Of a stretch of DNA of 10,382 bases, positions 1 to 6,481 are shown in pieces. Location of the stretch: the NCBI GenBank assembly GCA_023266715.1, contig JAHFPK010000071.1:1-10382 (forward strand). Direction: 5' to 3'. The notes below the pieces were generated by a model. That model was not told the origin of the DNA. It searched no databases and saw only the letters and a list, made by a program, of their open reading frames with translations. The translations under genes and the position numbers were made by a program. Origin of the DNA: Hyphomicrobiales bacterium. Its GTDB lineage: Bacteria > Pseudomonadota > Alphaproteobacteria > Rhizobiales > Aestuariivirgaceae. Every line of letters starts with the position of its first letter. Positions within the stretch are counted from its first letter, which is position 1.

Positions 1-1737
1 GGCCTGGGCCGGATCAATGGAAAGACCTTGGGACTCACAGGCTCGCAAGGCAGCTGGCACATCAGGCTGTTCCATATAGCCAAACTTGGCTTCCACCAGC
101 CAAGCGCCCAAGGGCAGATTTTTTACCGAAACGCGGTTGTCCGGGTCGGCGCGCGGTTCATCGGTTGTTTCCACGCTGATGAAAACCAGAATGTCGTGCA
201 GCACGCGGTTGTGTTTCAAATTGTGCATGAGAGCGCTGGGGGCATAAATCGGATCAGTTTGCATGAACACGGCAGCGCCGGCCACGCGGGTGGGTTGGCG
301 TTTTTCGAGGCTTTCCAGAAGGCTGATAAGTTCAATGGATTCCCTGCGGAGCTTGGCGGCCAGGGCAAATCTTCCGCGCATCCAAATAACCATCAGCAGA
401 ATGATGGTGGAGCCAATGAGCACCGGCATGTAGCCACCCTTGGCAAGCTTCAATCCATTGGCTGCGAGGAAGGTCAATTCGATTGCAAAGACGGCGAGAA
501 GCGCGGGGATAACAATGAAGATGGGGAGGGATCGCGCTTTCCAGAAGAACACGAGTGCCAAAGTTGTATCAACCACCATCGAGGTATTAACGGCTACGCC
601 ATAGGCCGACGCCAGATTTGACGAAGACCGGAAAACAATCACGAGCAGTATAACACCTGCAAGAATCATCCAATTGATTTGCCCGATGTAGATCTGTCCT
701 TGTTCGGTTTCGCTGGTGTGCGTAATGTTCATGCGCGGGAAAAGCCCCAATGACATGGCCTGCTGGGCAATAGAGAAGGCGCCCGTAATAACGGCCTGAC
801 TGGCAATCACGGTGACAAGGGTTGCAAGGAGAACGAAGGGGATGAGGCCCCAGGTCGGAACCATCAGGAAAAATGGATTAACCACGTCCTGGGGATGGGC
901 GATGATGAAGGCCCCTTGGCCGAGATAGTTCAGCACAAGGCCGGGGAAAACCACGCAAAGCCAGGCAAGTCGGATGGATTTTTTTCCGAAATGGCCCATG
1001 TCGGCGTAAAGGGCTTCGCCTCCGGTGACTGCCAGGAACACGCCGCCGAAAACAAGAAGTGCCAAGCCCGGCTGCTCTGTCAGTATCCGCAGGCCGTGAA
1101 GTGGATTGAAGGCATAAAATATTTCCAGATCGTCGCCGATGTGAACAAGACCCATCACGCCGATGGTGGCAAACCAGAATGCGGTTACGGGCGCGAATAG
1201 CGAAGCAACACCTGCCGTGCCGCGATATTGCAAAGTGAACAGGCTGAAGAGCACGGCCAAGGTGAGGGGCACAACGGCGAATTCAAATTGTGGATTGATA
1301 ACGGCCAGACCTTCAATGGCCGAGAGCACCGACATGGCGGGTGTGATCATGGCATCGCCAAAGAAAAACGCGGCTCCGATGATGCCAAGGGCCAGAACCA
1401 ATCCGCCCTTCATTTTCAGAAGCGTTTCCACCAGAACGACGAGGGAGAGAATGCCCCCCTCGCCCTTGTTGTCGGCGCGCATGAGCAGAATGACATATTT
1501 CAGTCCGACGACCAGGATTAGCGCCCAGAGCAAAAGCGAGACAACGCCCAGAACAGCCGGACGCAGATCGCCGCCCGCATTCACAACGGGGCGCAGGGCC
1601 TCGCGCATGGCGTAGAGAGGGCTTGTGCCGATGTCGCCAAAGACCACACCAATAGAAGCGAAGGCCAATTTGTACTTGGCCGAAGAGGGGCCAGTAGCGT
1701 GGGCTGCTTCGCCTGCGGGAGTGCTTGTTTGTGTCAT
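1..1737 (-). CDS. kup: Kup-family potassium uptake protein, C-terminus cut by window edge
   Basis: Low-affinity K+ uptake permease of the inner membrane (KUP/HAK/KT family, probably K+/H+ symport). I read the minus strand from ATG at 1737 without a stop to position 1: 579 codons. The family is usually about 620-630 residues, so roughly 50 C-terminal residues lie outside. Family motifs are plain: GVVFGDIGTSPLYAMRE at 30-46, DNKGEGGILSL at 89-99, FFFGDAMITPAMSVLSAIEG at 124-143, GGEALYADMGHFG at 239-251 and ASAYGVAVNTSM at 377-388. Many hydrophobic segments fill residues 25-440, followed by a cytoplasmic C-terminal region. A TGA lies in frame four codons upstream of the chosen ATG, so the start cannot be much earlier. 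No good Shine-Dalgarno sits at normal distance; an AAGGAG lies 22 bases upstream. It follows mepA after 43 bases on the same strand. The family assignment is very secure. Confidence 0.96.
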   Translation of the reverse strand, partial: MTQTSTPAGEAAHATGPSSAKYKLAFASIGVVFGDIGTSPLYAMREALRPVVNAGGDLRPAVLGVVSLLLWALILVVGLKYVILLMRADNKGEGGILSLVVLVETLLKMKGGLVLALGIIGAAFFFGDAMITPAMSVLSAIEGLAVINPQFEFAVVPLTLAVLFSLFTLQYRGTAGVASLFAPVTAFWFATIGVMGLVHIGDDLEIFYAFNPLHGLRILTEQPGLALLVFGGVFLAVTGGEALYADMGHFGKKSIRLAWLCVVFPGLVLNYLGQGAFIIAHPQDVVNPFFLMVPTWGLIPFVLLATLVTVIASQAVITGAFSIAQQAMSLGLFPRMNITHTSETEQGQIYIGQINWMILAGVILLVIVFRSSSNLASAYGVAVNTSMVVDTTLALVFFWKARSLPIFIVIPALLAVFAIELTFLAANGLKLAKGGYMPVLIGSTIILLMVIWMRGRFALAAKLRRESIELISLLESLEKRQPTRVAGAAVFMQTDPIYAPSALMHNLKHNRVLHDILVFISVETTDEPRADPDNRVSVKNLPLGAWLVEAKFGYMEQPDVPAALRACESQGLSIDPAQA

Positions 1738-1780
1738 GGAAGGCCCGGTCAGGGCTCCACTCCTTGGTGATAGAAACGGT

Positions 1781-2737
1781 CTAGGGGGCCGTCACAACGG
1801 CACGGCATTCAGCAGGAAGGCCTGCCAGTGTCAAGGCCGGGGCTGGTTTTACGGGCTTTGCGTTGGGATCGCGCTTTTTTGGCGTCCAGGGAATAGGGCC
1901 CATCCAATAGGCCAATTCCGTTCCACAACCGGTGCCATCAGCAGGAGCCGCAGGGGCCTGATTTTTGCAGCCGGCAAAACCCTGCGGGCATTTCATGCGA
2001 ATATGAAAATGGTAGGTGTGGTTAAAATAGGGGCGCACCTTGGCCAACCACGAGCGATCACCTGTCGCCCATCGGCAGAGTTCTTTCTTGATTGGCGGAT
2101 GCACGAAAATGCGCGCTACTTCCGGATAGGAGGCGGCGGTCTTGATCAGTTTGGCGTGGGATTCCGTCCAGGTATCACGGTTCAAAGTCGAGCGGTCCTT
2201 CACCATGTCGATTGGCACCAGGCTTTCGCGCTCTTTGTCAGTCAATACATGATCGGGCATGGGCGTGAACCAGACATCCGCATCCAGGCCGATTTGATGG
2301 CTGGCGTGGCCCGTCAGCATGGGTCCGCCGCGAGGCTGGGACATGTCACCGACCAACAAGCCGTTCCAGCCGTCGTCTTTCCTGGCATCATTTGCCAGTT
2401 TTTCAATGAGGTTGAGCAGGGCGGGATGGGCCCAATTGCGATTGCGCGAGGTCCGCATCACCTGCCAGGTGGGGCCATTCACGGGCAGGGCCTTGGCACC
2501 GGAGAGGCAGCCCTTGGCGTAGCCGCCGATGGCGCGCGCCGCCAGGTTCGTCGGCAGCTTTGCGGCGCCGAAGAGTTTTTTGGCGGGCGTATGTTTGATA
2601 TCAACCGCGGCCAATGCGGCCAAGGCTGCCTGATCCTGCGCGGATTGAGCAAGGGCAACCGGGGAAAACATGAAAAGCGCTGCAGCAAAGAGAGAGGCAA
2701 GAATTCCAGAAAATTGCATGGGCCGTTCAAACCTCAT
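1781..2737 (-). CDS. mepA: Penicillin-insensitive murein DD-endopeptidase MepA
   Basis: Periplasmic zinc peptidase (M74/LAS group) that cuts D-Ala-mDAP cross-links in peptidoglycan. The 318-residue product starts with a signal peptide: basic n-region, hydrophobic stretch at 10-28, probable cleavage after the ALA at 28-30. The LAS zinc site is visible: GHASHQIGLDADVW at 143-156 gives H147 and D154 (H-x6-D, as in E. coli MepA H113/D120), and FNHTYHFHIR at 238-247 gives the H243-x-H245 pair. FVHPPIKKELC at 211-221 is another family block. Cysteines at 77, 221, 250, 257, 271 and 311 would suit the disulfides known in this family. The ATG at 2737 overlaps the sspB stop in ATGA, indicating translational coupling. 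A second ATG at 2719 would give a shorter signal peptide and is a possible alternative start. Length is slightly above E. coli MepA because of a Pro/Ala-rich C-terminal stretch. Confidence 0.94.
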   Translation of the reverse strand: MRFERPMQFSGILASLFAAALFMFSPVALAQSAQDQAALAALAAVDIKHTPAKKLFGAAKLPTNLAARAIGGYAKGCLSGAKALPVNGPTWQVMRTSRNRNWAHPALLNLIEKLANDARKDDGWNGLLVGDMSQPRGGPMLTGHASHQIGLDADVWFTPMPDHVLTDKERESLVPIDMVKDRSTLNRDTWTESHAKLIKTAASYPEVARIFVHPPIKKELCRWATGDRSWLAKVRPYFNHTYHFHIRMKCPQGFAGCKNQAPAAPADGTGCGTELAYWMGPIPWTPKKRDPNAKPVKPAPALTLAGLPAECRAVVTAP

Positions 2738-3246
2738 TTCTTGCGGAATGAATCCAGAGAAATAACTTTAGGCGCGTCCTTGGGCGGTGCCTCGGCAGAA
2801 TTGGTGCTTTCGGTTCCATCAGATTCCTGTTTGGCCTTGACGACGGCAGGTTTCTCTACCTTGCTGTCAGAGTCAACTGGGGTCTCAACCGTGACAACTT
2901 CGAATTGCAAGCCAAACTGAACGGCTGGATCGAGAAAACCCTTCACCGCGTTAAAGGGAATCACCAGTTTTTCCGGGATGTTGTCAAATGAAAGCTCCAC
3001 TTCAAACCGGTCATCCCGCACCACCAGATTTTCATACTGATGCTGAAGCACGATGGTCATTTCGCGGGGATAGCGCTGAGCCATGCGCTCACCGATATCC
3101 ACACCGGGAAACTTCGTGTTGAAGGCAATATAGAAATGATGCTCGCCCGGCAGGCCTGACTTCTCCACCCGGCGCAAGGCCTCGCGCACCACGCCGCGGA
3201 GGGCGTTTTGCGCCAGCTGGTCATATCGCATCAGGTCTTCAGGCAT
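2734..3246 (-). CDS. sspB: ClpXP adaptor SspB, alphaproteobacterial type
   Basis: Adaptor that binds the ssrA tag on proteins released by trans-translation and hands them to the ClpXP protease. The 170-residue product matches the alpha-type SspB pattern: an N-terminal helix MPEDLMRYDQLAQNALRGVV (1-20), GLPGEHHFYIAF (31-42), YPREMTIVLQHQYENL (59-74), an SspB beta-fold up to GFLDPAVQFGLQFE (103-116), then an acidic, Ser/Thr/Pro-rich disordered linker (about 120-158). The tail VISLDSFRKK (161-170) is hydrophobic then basic, as expected of the ClpX-docking tail. I chose ATG 3246 because family homology begins there and GAGGA lies about 10 bases upstream; an in-frame GTG at 3333 would add 29 residues that do not resemble the family. 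It lies about 100 bases downstream of ssrA on the same strand and overlaps mepA by ATGA. The family is secure; the exact start is less so. Confidence 0.9.
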   Translation of the reverse strand: MPEDLMRYDQLAQNALRGVVREALRRVEKSGLPGEHHFYIAFNTKFPGVDIGERMAQRYPREMTIVLQHQYENLVVRDDRFEVELSFDNIPEKLVIPFNAVKGFLDPAVQFGLQFEVVTVETPVDSDSKVEKPAVVKAKQESDGTESTNSAEAPPKDAPKVISLDSFRKK

Positions 3247-3427
3247 AGACAGAACATCCTCGAAACAGGCCGACTCGACCTCCCAGATACTACAGTGCGA
3301 AGCCTTTCGCAGCCATTTACTCAATTGTCTCACATAATTGAAAGTGCCGGCTTCTGTTGCCAGGTGCCGGCGGACCCCGCCTGAAACGGCTAAGCCTCAG
3401 GACTTTGATTTCGGCATTCGCACTGCA

Positions 3428-3466
3428 TTAAGCAGCGAGAGCTACCGGAGCATAGTTGTCATTTGC
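3428..3466 (-). other. tmRNA tag reading frame, ANDNYAPVALAA then stop
   Basis: The resume codon is GCA at 3466-3464, preceded by TAGTT as in the conserved U-A-G-U-Y before tmRNA resume codons. Twelve codons read ANDNYAPVALAA and end in TAA at 3430-3428. With the alanine carried by the tmRNA, the added tag would be AANDNYAPVALAA. The start resembles E. coli AANDENYALAA (the AND..Y part is what E. coli SspB contacts), and the last four residues ALAA are the ClpX-recognised end. The frame lies inside the coding piece and is not a conventional CDS. Confidence 0.92.
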
Positions 3467-3550
3467 AACTACTTGTTTAGCCCGATAACGTCGGAACCAT
3501 CACGGGCAAAGCTCCATCCTTTACACCCTCGTCGATCCTAGTTCGCCCCC

Positions 3551-3619
3551 GTTTCAGGTGCCAGTTATCAGATATCAGTGGTCAGAAATTCCGATACCTG
3601 ACGTCTGATAACTGACACC
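3551..3619 (-). other. Intervening segment of pre-tmRNA, long hairpin removed in maturation
   Basis: This segment joins the CCA end of the acceptor piece to the 5' end of the coding piece in the precursor. Arms at 3621-3604 (CAGGTGTCAGTTATCAGA) and 3572-3555 (TCTGATAACTGGCACCTG), minus strand, pair along all 18 positions with a single G-U wobble. A further GTCAG/CTGAC pair (3602-3598 with 3585-3581) continues toward a 12-base loop. Only AAAC separates the hairpin from the coding-piece acceptor strand, so it extends the tRNA-like acceptor stem. RNase P and 3'-processing enzymes would be expected to cut here; that is inference from how permuted tmRNA is known to mature. Confidence 0.85.
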
Positions 3620-3711
3620 TGGTGGAGGCGCCGGGTACTGCCCCCGGGTCCGAAAGGTTTATTACGATGGCATTTTATCGCCATAGCCACCCATTGCTGG
3701 GTGGCACTCCA

Positions 3712-3740
3712 GATATAGGACTTCCGGCACATAAGCGAAA
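3712..3740 (-). promoter_or_regulatory. Candidate ssrA promoter
   Basis: On the minus strand a -10-like TATATC (3717-3712) lies 17 bases after a weak -35-like TTTCGC (3740-3735). The expected start of transcription, 6-8 bases past the -10 box, falls at about 3705, exactly where the first tmRNA hairpin begins. The -10 and its position are convincing; the -35 is a poor match to the housekeeping consensus. Confidence 0.55.
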
Positions 3741-3817
3741 GGGGCAGCTTAACTCATTGAAAATAGCTGTTTTCGGCCCTAACAATAGTTAATTTGCTTG
3801 CTGGGCCCGGGAGATAC

Positions 3818-3845
3818 TTTCCAGGCTGACCCCGGCTCCTATATA
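3818..3845 (+). promoter_or_regulatory. Weak candidate promoter for the thyA operon
   Basis: The 208 bases between ssrA and thyA are divergent, so a plus-strand promoter is expected here. TTTCCA (3818-3823) and TATATA (3840-3845) are spaced by 16 bases and would give a leader of about 60 bases before thyA. The rest of this gap shows no other element I can support. Confidence 0.3.
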
Positions 3846-3913
3846 TGTTGTTGCGGCGCGGCATAAGCTTCGCTGTTTTGTTTTGGATAAAAGAATCGGA
3901 TAGGCTAGCGTCC

Positions 3914-4708
3914 ATGCGCCAATATCTCGATCTCATGCGGCATGTCCGCGACCATGGTGTGGAGAAGACGGATCGTACCGGAACCGGCACGCGGTCCGTG
4001 TTCGGCTATCAAATGCGCTTTGATCTCGCCAAGGGGTTTCCGCTGGTGACGACCAAGAAGCTGCATCTGCGTTCCATCATCTACGAATTGCTGTGGCTGC
4101 TCAGCGGCGATACCAACATCAAGTTCCTGCATGACAACAAGGTCACCATCTGGGACGAGTGGGCAGACGGGAATGGTGATCTCGGTCCTGTCTATGGCCA
4201 GCAATGGCGTTCGTGGCCGTCGCGCGACGGTGGCGTGATCGACCAGATTGCCGATACGGTCGAGCGCATCAAGAAAACTCCGGATTCACGGCGGCTGCTG
4301 GTGACCGCCTGGAACCCTGCCGATGTGGACAAGATGGCCTTGCCGCCTTGCCACTGCCTGTTCCAATTCTATGTGGCCAATGGAAAACTGTCGTGCCAGC
4401 TCTACCAGCGCTCAGGCGATATTTTCCTGGGGGTGCCTTTCAACATCGCCTCCTATGCCATGCTCACCCACATGATGGCCCATGTCACCGGGCTGAAGGT
4501 TGGCGAATTCGTTCACACGCTGGGAGATGCCCACATCTATCTCAATCATCTTGAACAAATTGATGAACAGTTGTCCCGCACACCTTTTGCCTTGCCGCGG
4601 CTGGTGATGAAGAGAGATGTGAAAGCCATTGACGAGTTTCGCTATGAAGACTTTGAAATCGTGAACTACCAAACGCACCCGCATATTTCCGCGCCCGTGG
4701 CAGTTTAG
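3914..4708 (+). CDS. thyA: Thymidylate synthase
   Basis: Converts dUMP plus 5,10-methylene-tetrahydrofolate to dTMP and dihydrofolate in the cytoplasm. The product is 264 residues, the same length as E. coli ThyA, and the key residues fall at the same numbers: R21, E58, W80, Y94, nucleophile C146 in PPCHCLFQFYV (144-154), R126-R127, the phosphate/dUMP loop QRSGDIFLGVPFN (165-177) with R166, D169 and N177, and H207/Y209 in GDAHIYLNH. The ATG at 3914 was chosen because homology begins at MRQYLDLMRHV; the frame stays open back to 3845 but those 23 codons are not family sequence. No strong ribosome binding site is visible. The CPBP protease gene begins 5 bases after the stop. FolA, further along the same run, regenerates tetrahydrofolate from the dihydrofolate made here. 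Nothing is missing; function is near certain. Confidence 0.98.
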   Translation: MRQYLDLMRHVRDHGVEKTDRTGTGTRSVFGYQMRFDLAKGFPLVTTKKLHLRSIIYELLWLLSGDTNIKFLHDNKVTIWDEWADGNGDLGPVYGQQWRSWPSRDGGVIDQIADTVERIKKTPDSRRLLVTAWNPADVDKMALPPCHCLFQFYVANGKLSCQLYQRSGDIFLGVPFNIASYAMLTHMMAHVTGLKVGEFVHTLGDAHIYLNHLEQIDEQLSRTPFALPRLVMKRDVKAIDEFRYEDFEIVNYQTHPHISAPVAV

Positions 4709-4713
4709 TAGCG

Positions 4714-5535
4714 ATGGCAGCTTTCGGTACGGATTTTCAGAAATACACTTCCCCTTTGTTGTACGTGCCCAGTAACCCGGCGGGATTTTGGCTGGCGCTG
4801 GGGATTGCCCTTGGTCTCATGTTTGCGAATTCGGTATTTCAAACTGTGGCCGGAACCTCGATTCTCGGTTTCTTCTTTGATGGCGGATATGAAGATCAAA
4901 AGTCGGTTATCAAGGCCTTCATCATTGGCATTTTCCCTGCCTCAGTCTTAACCGCTGCTTTGGCGTGGCAGGCGGCAAAGATTCGCGGCGGCCGCCCGCG
5001 GGAAATTCTCGCCCTGCGCTGGCCGGACTTGGGGTGGCTGGGGTGGGTTATTGTTGTCGCTGGTTTTATCCTCACGATTTATGCGGCAGTAGTTGTCGTT
5101 GTGACGGTCTTTCAAATCGACCTTGCGCAGTATACGCCAGGCCCTGATGGCCAATCGCCGGAGACAGGGTCTGCGGGCCTGGTCAAGGAAGCGATGTTTG
5201 ACATGGCAAATGAGCCCTCGCTCTTTTGGTTTGCTTTTTTGTCGGTGACGGCAGGGGCAGCACTGGCAGAAGAATTTGTTTTTCGCGGCCAATTATTTGC
5301 AGCCTTGGCGCAGAGCAGGGCGGGTTTTTCCGGCGCTATTCTTATTACGTCGGCCTTGTGGTCGCTCATACACAAGTTCACTGAACCCTGGTTGGCGGTG
5401 GGTATCATCTTCATGATGGGTTTGGCATTGGGAACGCTGCTGATCCGTTTTGGCAGCCTGTGGATCACGATCGCCTGCCATGGCATCTGGAATGGCTTGT
5501 ATTCATTGCTCATTTTTGGGTCATTACCGCAATGA
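4714..5535 (+). CDS. CPBP-family intramembrane metalloprotease
   Basis: Membrane protein of the CPBP family (CAAX prenyl protease/bacteriocin-processing, Abi type). The 273 residues hold several hydrophobic segments: about 25-45, 66-88, 107-132, 168-185, 205-220, 225-245 and 248-268. The three family motifs are present: EEFVFRG with E186, E187 and R191; the second motif ending SALWSLIH with H220; and HGIWN with H256 and N260. These are the expected metal-binding and catalytic residues, so the enzyme should be active, but its substrate cannot be told from sequence. Bacterial members have been linked to peptide processing, immunity and membrane-protein turnover. The start lies 5 bases after the thyA stop without a clear Shine-Dalgarno. 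Its stop overlaps the next gene by ATGA, tying it to the acetyltransferases. It is not a usual partner of thyA and folA. Confidence 0.9.
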   Translation: MAAFGTDFQKYTSPLLYVPSNPAGFWLALGIALGLMFANSVFQTVAGTSILGFFFDGGYEDQKSVIKAFIIGIFPASVLTAALAWQAAKIRGGRPREILALRWPDLGWLGWVIVVAGFILTIYAAVVVVVTVFQIDLAQYTPGPDGQSPETGSAGLVKEAMFDMANEPSLFWFAFLSVTAGAALAEEFVFRGQLFAALAQSRAGFSGAILITSALWSLIHKFTEPWLAVGIIFMMGLALGTLLIRFGSLWITIACHGIWNGLYSLLIFGSLPQ

Positions 5536-6011
5536 GTTTGATTATTCGACAGGCGGTCAGGGGCGAGGAGCAGATCGTCTTTGATTATATCTGCAAGCTT
5601 GCGGAATATGAGGATTTGCGCCACGAAGTTGAAGCCACGCTCGCCGATATTCGTGAAAGCCTGTTTGGAGTAACCCCTCGCGTCTTTTGTGATCTCGCCT
5701 TTTGGAATAGCGCACCGGCTGGCTTTGCGCTTTGGTTTTACAACTATTCAACGTTTCGCGGGCGGGCTGGAATCTATCTCGAAGATCTTTTTGTGGATGA
5801 TGCGATGCGCGGCAAAGGCATTGGCAAGGCGCTCCTGCAACATTTGGCGCAGCGCTGCGTGAACGAAGGCTTGCCGCGCCTGCAATGGTGGGTGTTGGAC
5901 TGGAACGCGCCTTCGATTGAATTCTACAAATCCTTAGGCGCGGTTCCGCAGGATGAATGGACGGTGTATCGCGTGTCCAGTGAAGCCCTCAACAAATTGG
6001 CGGCAAAATGA
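5532..6011 (+). CDS. GNAT acetyltransferase, SSAT-like (first of tandem pair)
   Basis: Acetyl-CoA-dependent N-acetyltransferase of 159 residues. The GNAT core is clear: motif A IYLEDLFVDDAMRGKGIGKA (81-100), where R93-G-K-G-I-G98 is the acetyl-CoA pyrophosphate loop, then VLDWNAPSIEFYKSLGA (121-137), whose Tyr132 sits where the general acid lies in spermidine/spermine acetyltransferase (SSAT). The YLEDLFV and LDWN..S..FYKSLGA blocks are typical of the SSAT/diamine acetyltransferase branch. The substrate is probably an amine (polyamine, or a lysine analogue such as thialysine) but is not proven. ATG 5532 overlaps the CPBP stop in ATGA; an upstream in-frame ATG at 5460 would add 24 residues encoded within the CPBP gene and unlike the family. 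The stop overlaps the second GNAT gene, again by ATGA. Confidence 0.9.
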   Translation: MSLIIRQAVRGEEQIVFDYICKLAEYEDLRHEVEATLADIRESLFGVTPRVFCDLAFWNSAPAGFALWFYNYSTFRGRAGIYLEDLFVDDAMRGKGIGKALLQHLAQRCVNEGLPRLQWWVLDWNAPSIEFYKSLGAVPQDEWTVYRVSSEALNKLAAK

Positions 6012-6481
6012 TCACCGTGCGCCCGATGAAACGCGGCGAGGGTGCCGCACTCCTGTTGATGGTCCGCGCCCTGGCCGAGTCGCACAATCTTCTGCACACG
6101 GTTTTGGCAACGCCTGAGATGTTTGAAGCGGCGATGTTTTCGGATCAGCCAATTGTCGGCACGCTGATGGCAGAGCATGACGGCGTGTTGGCGGGCTGTG
6201 CCGTGTGGCATCGCAGCTTTTCCACCAATCGCGGTGCCGAAGTGATGTATCTTGAGGACCTGTCGGTGTTGCCGGAATTCCGCCGGCGCGGCGTGGCGCG
6301 GGCACTGTTGAAAGCCGTGGCACGACTGGCTCTCGCAAAAAACTATCCAAGTGTTTATTGGTTGATGATGGATTGGAACAAGGAAGCGAATGCGCTTTAT
6401 GCGAGCGTGGGGGCCGAGATCGAACCCGGCACCGCGTTCTGCCGCATCCGCGATGACGCATTAAAGGCGCTCGCATCATGA
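6008..6481 (+). CDS. GNAT acetyltransferase, SSAT-like (second of tandem pair)
   Basis: Second N-acetyltransferase, 157 residues. Its layout repeats the gene before it: MYLEDLSVLPEFRRRGVARA (80-99) carries the acetyl-CoA loop R92-R-R-G-V-A97, and MMDWNKEANALYASVGAEI (120-138) matches the DWN..A..LY.S.GA block, with Tyr131 as possible general acid. The shared YLEDL and DWN blocks with otherwise low identity suggest an old duplication with diverged substrate choice rather than a recent copy. The N-terminal part (about 20-75) that shapes the amine pocket differs most. It starts at ATG 6008 overlapping the previous stop and ends overlapping the folA start, both in ATGA, so three consecutive genes are translationally coupled. 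The substrate is unknown. Confidence 0.9.
   Translation: MITVRPMKRGEGAALLLMVRALAESHNLLHTVLATPEMFEAAMFSDQPIVGTLMAEHDGVLAGCAVWHRSFSTNRGAEVMYLEDLSVLPEFRRRGVARALLKAVARLALAKNYPSVYWLMMDWNKEANALYASVGAEIEPGTAFCRIRDDALKALAS

Larger units (their letters stand above)
3345..3705 (-). ncRNA. ssrA: tmRNA, circularly permuted two-piece form (alpha type)
   Basis: tmRNA rescues stalled ribosomes: it acts as tRNA-Ala, then as mRNA for a degradation tag. On the minus strand the acceptor piece comes first (about 3705-3620). It has hairpin GCCACCC/GGGTGGC (3705-3699 with 3692-3686), then TTTCGGACCCGGG, a T-stem CCGGG/CCCGG with 7-base loop GGCAGTA, the 3' acceptor strand CGCCTCC, and an encoded ACCA ending at 3620. 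After a 69-base intervening segment the coding piece starts at 3550 with GGGGGCG, which pairs over 7 bp (one G-U) with CGCCTCC, followed by the D-like GGATCGACGAGGG. The tag frame is at 3466-3428. A probable H-type pseudoknot closes the 3' end: CAGG 3383-3380 with CCTG 3364-3361, and GCCGGC 3371-3366 with 3351-3346. The permuted two-piece layout is known in alphaproteobacteria. The outer ends are estimates from structure. Confidence is high for the identity and moderate for the termini. Confidence 0.94.

Noticed and set aside
28..1615. Several plus-strand open frames over the first 1.6 kb
   Set aside because: All are antisense to kup, which reads without interruption on the minus strand with full family motifs.
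1625..2920. Long plus-strand open frame of 431 codons
   Set aside because: It lies antisense to mepA, whose minus-strand product has a signal peptide and complete zinc motifs. The plus-strand translation is rich in Arg and Gly with no domain I recognise, as expected of a shadow frame in GC-rich DNA.
3346..3371. GCCGGC hairpin as the ssrA terminator
   Set aside because: It is followed by ACTTTC rather than a T-run, and the same bases fit an H-type pseudoknot of the coding piece. Termination or processing here is unresolved.
3338..3541. Plus-strand 67-codon frame, and a minus-strand frame at 3754-3990
   Set aside because: The first is antisense to the tmRNA coding piece and the second to the ssrA-thyA gap and thyA start. 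Neither has a ribosome binding site or recognisable content.
3555..3621. Inverted repeat considered as a MITE or terminator
   Set aside because: It lies exactly between the CCA end and the 5' end of the permuted tmRNA, pairs best in the minus-strand RNA and has no T-tract, so the intervening hairpin of pre-tmRNA explains it better.
3845..3913. Upstream extension of thyA by 23 codons
   Set aside because: The extension is not thymidylate synthase sequence. With the start at 3914 every catalytic residue falls at the same number as in E. coli.
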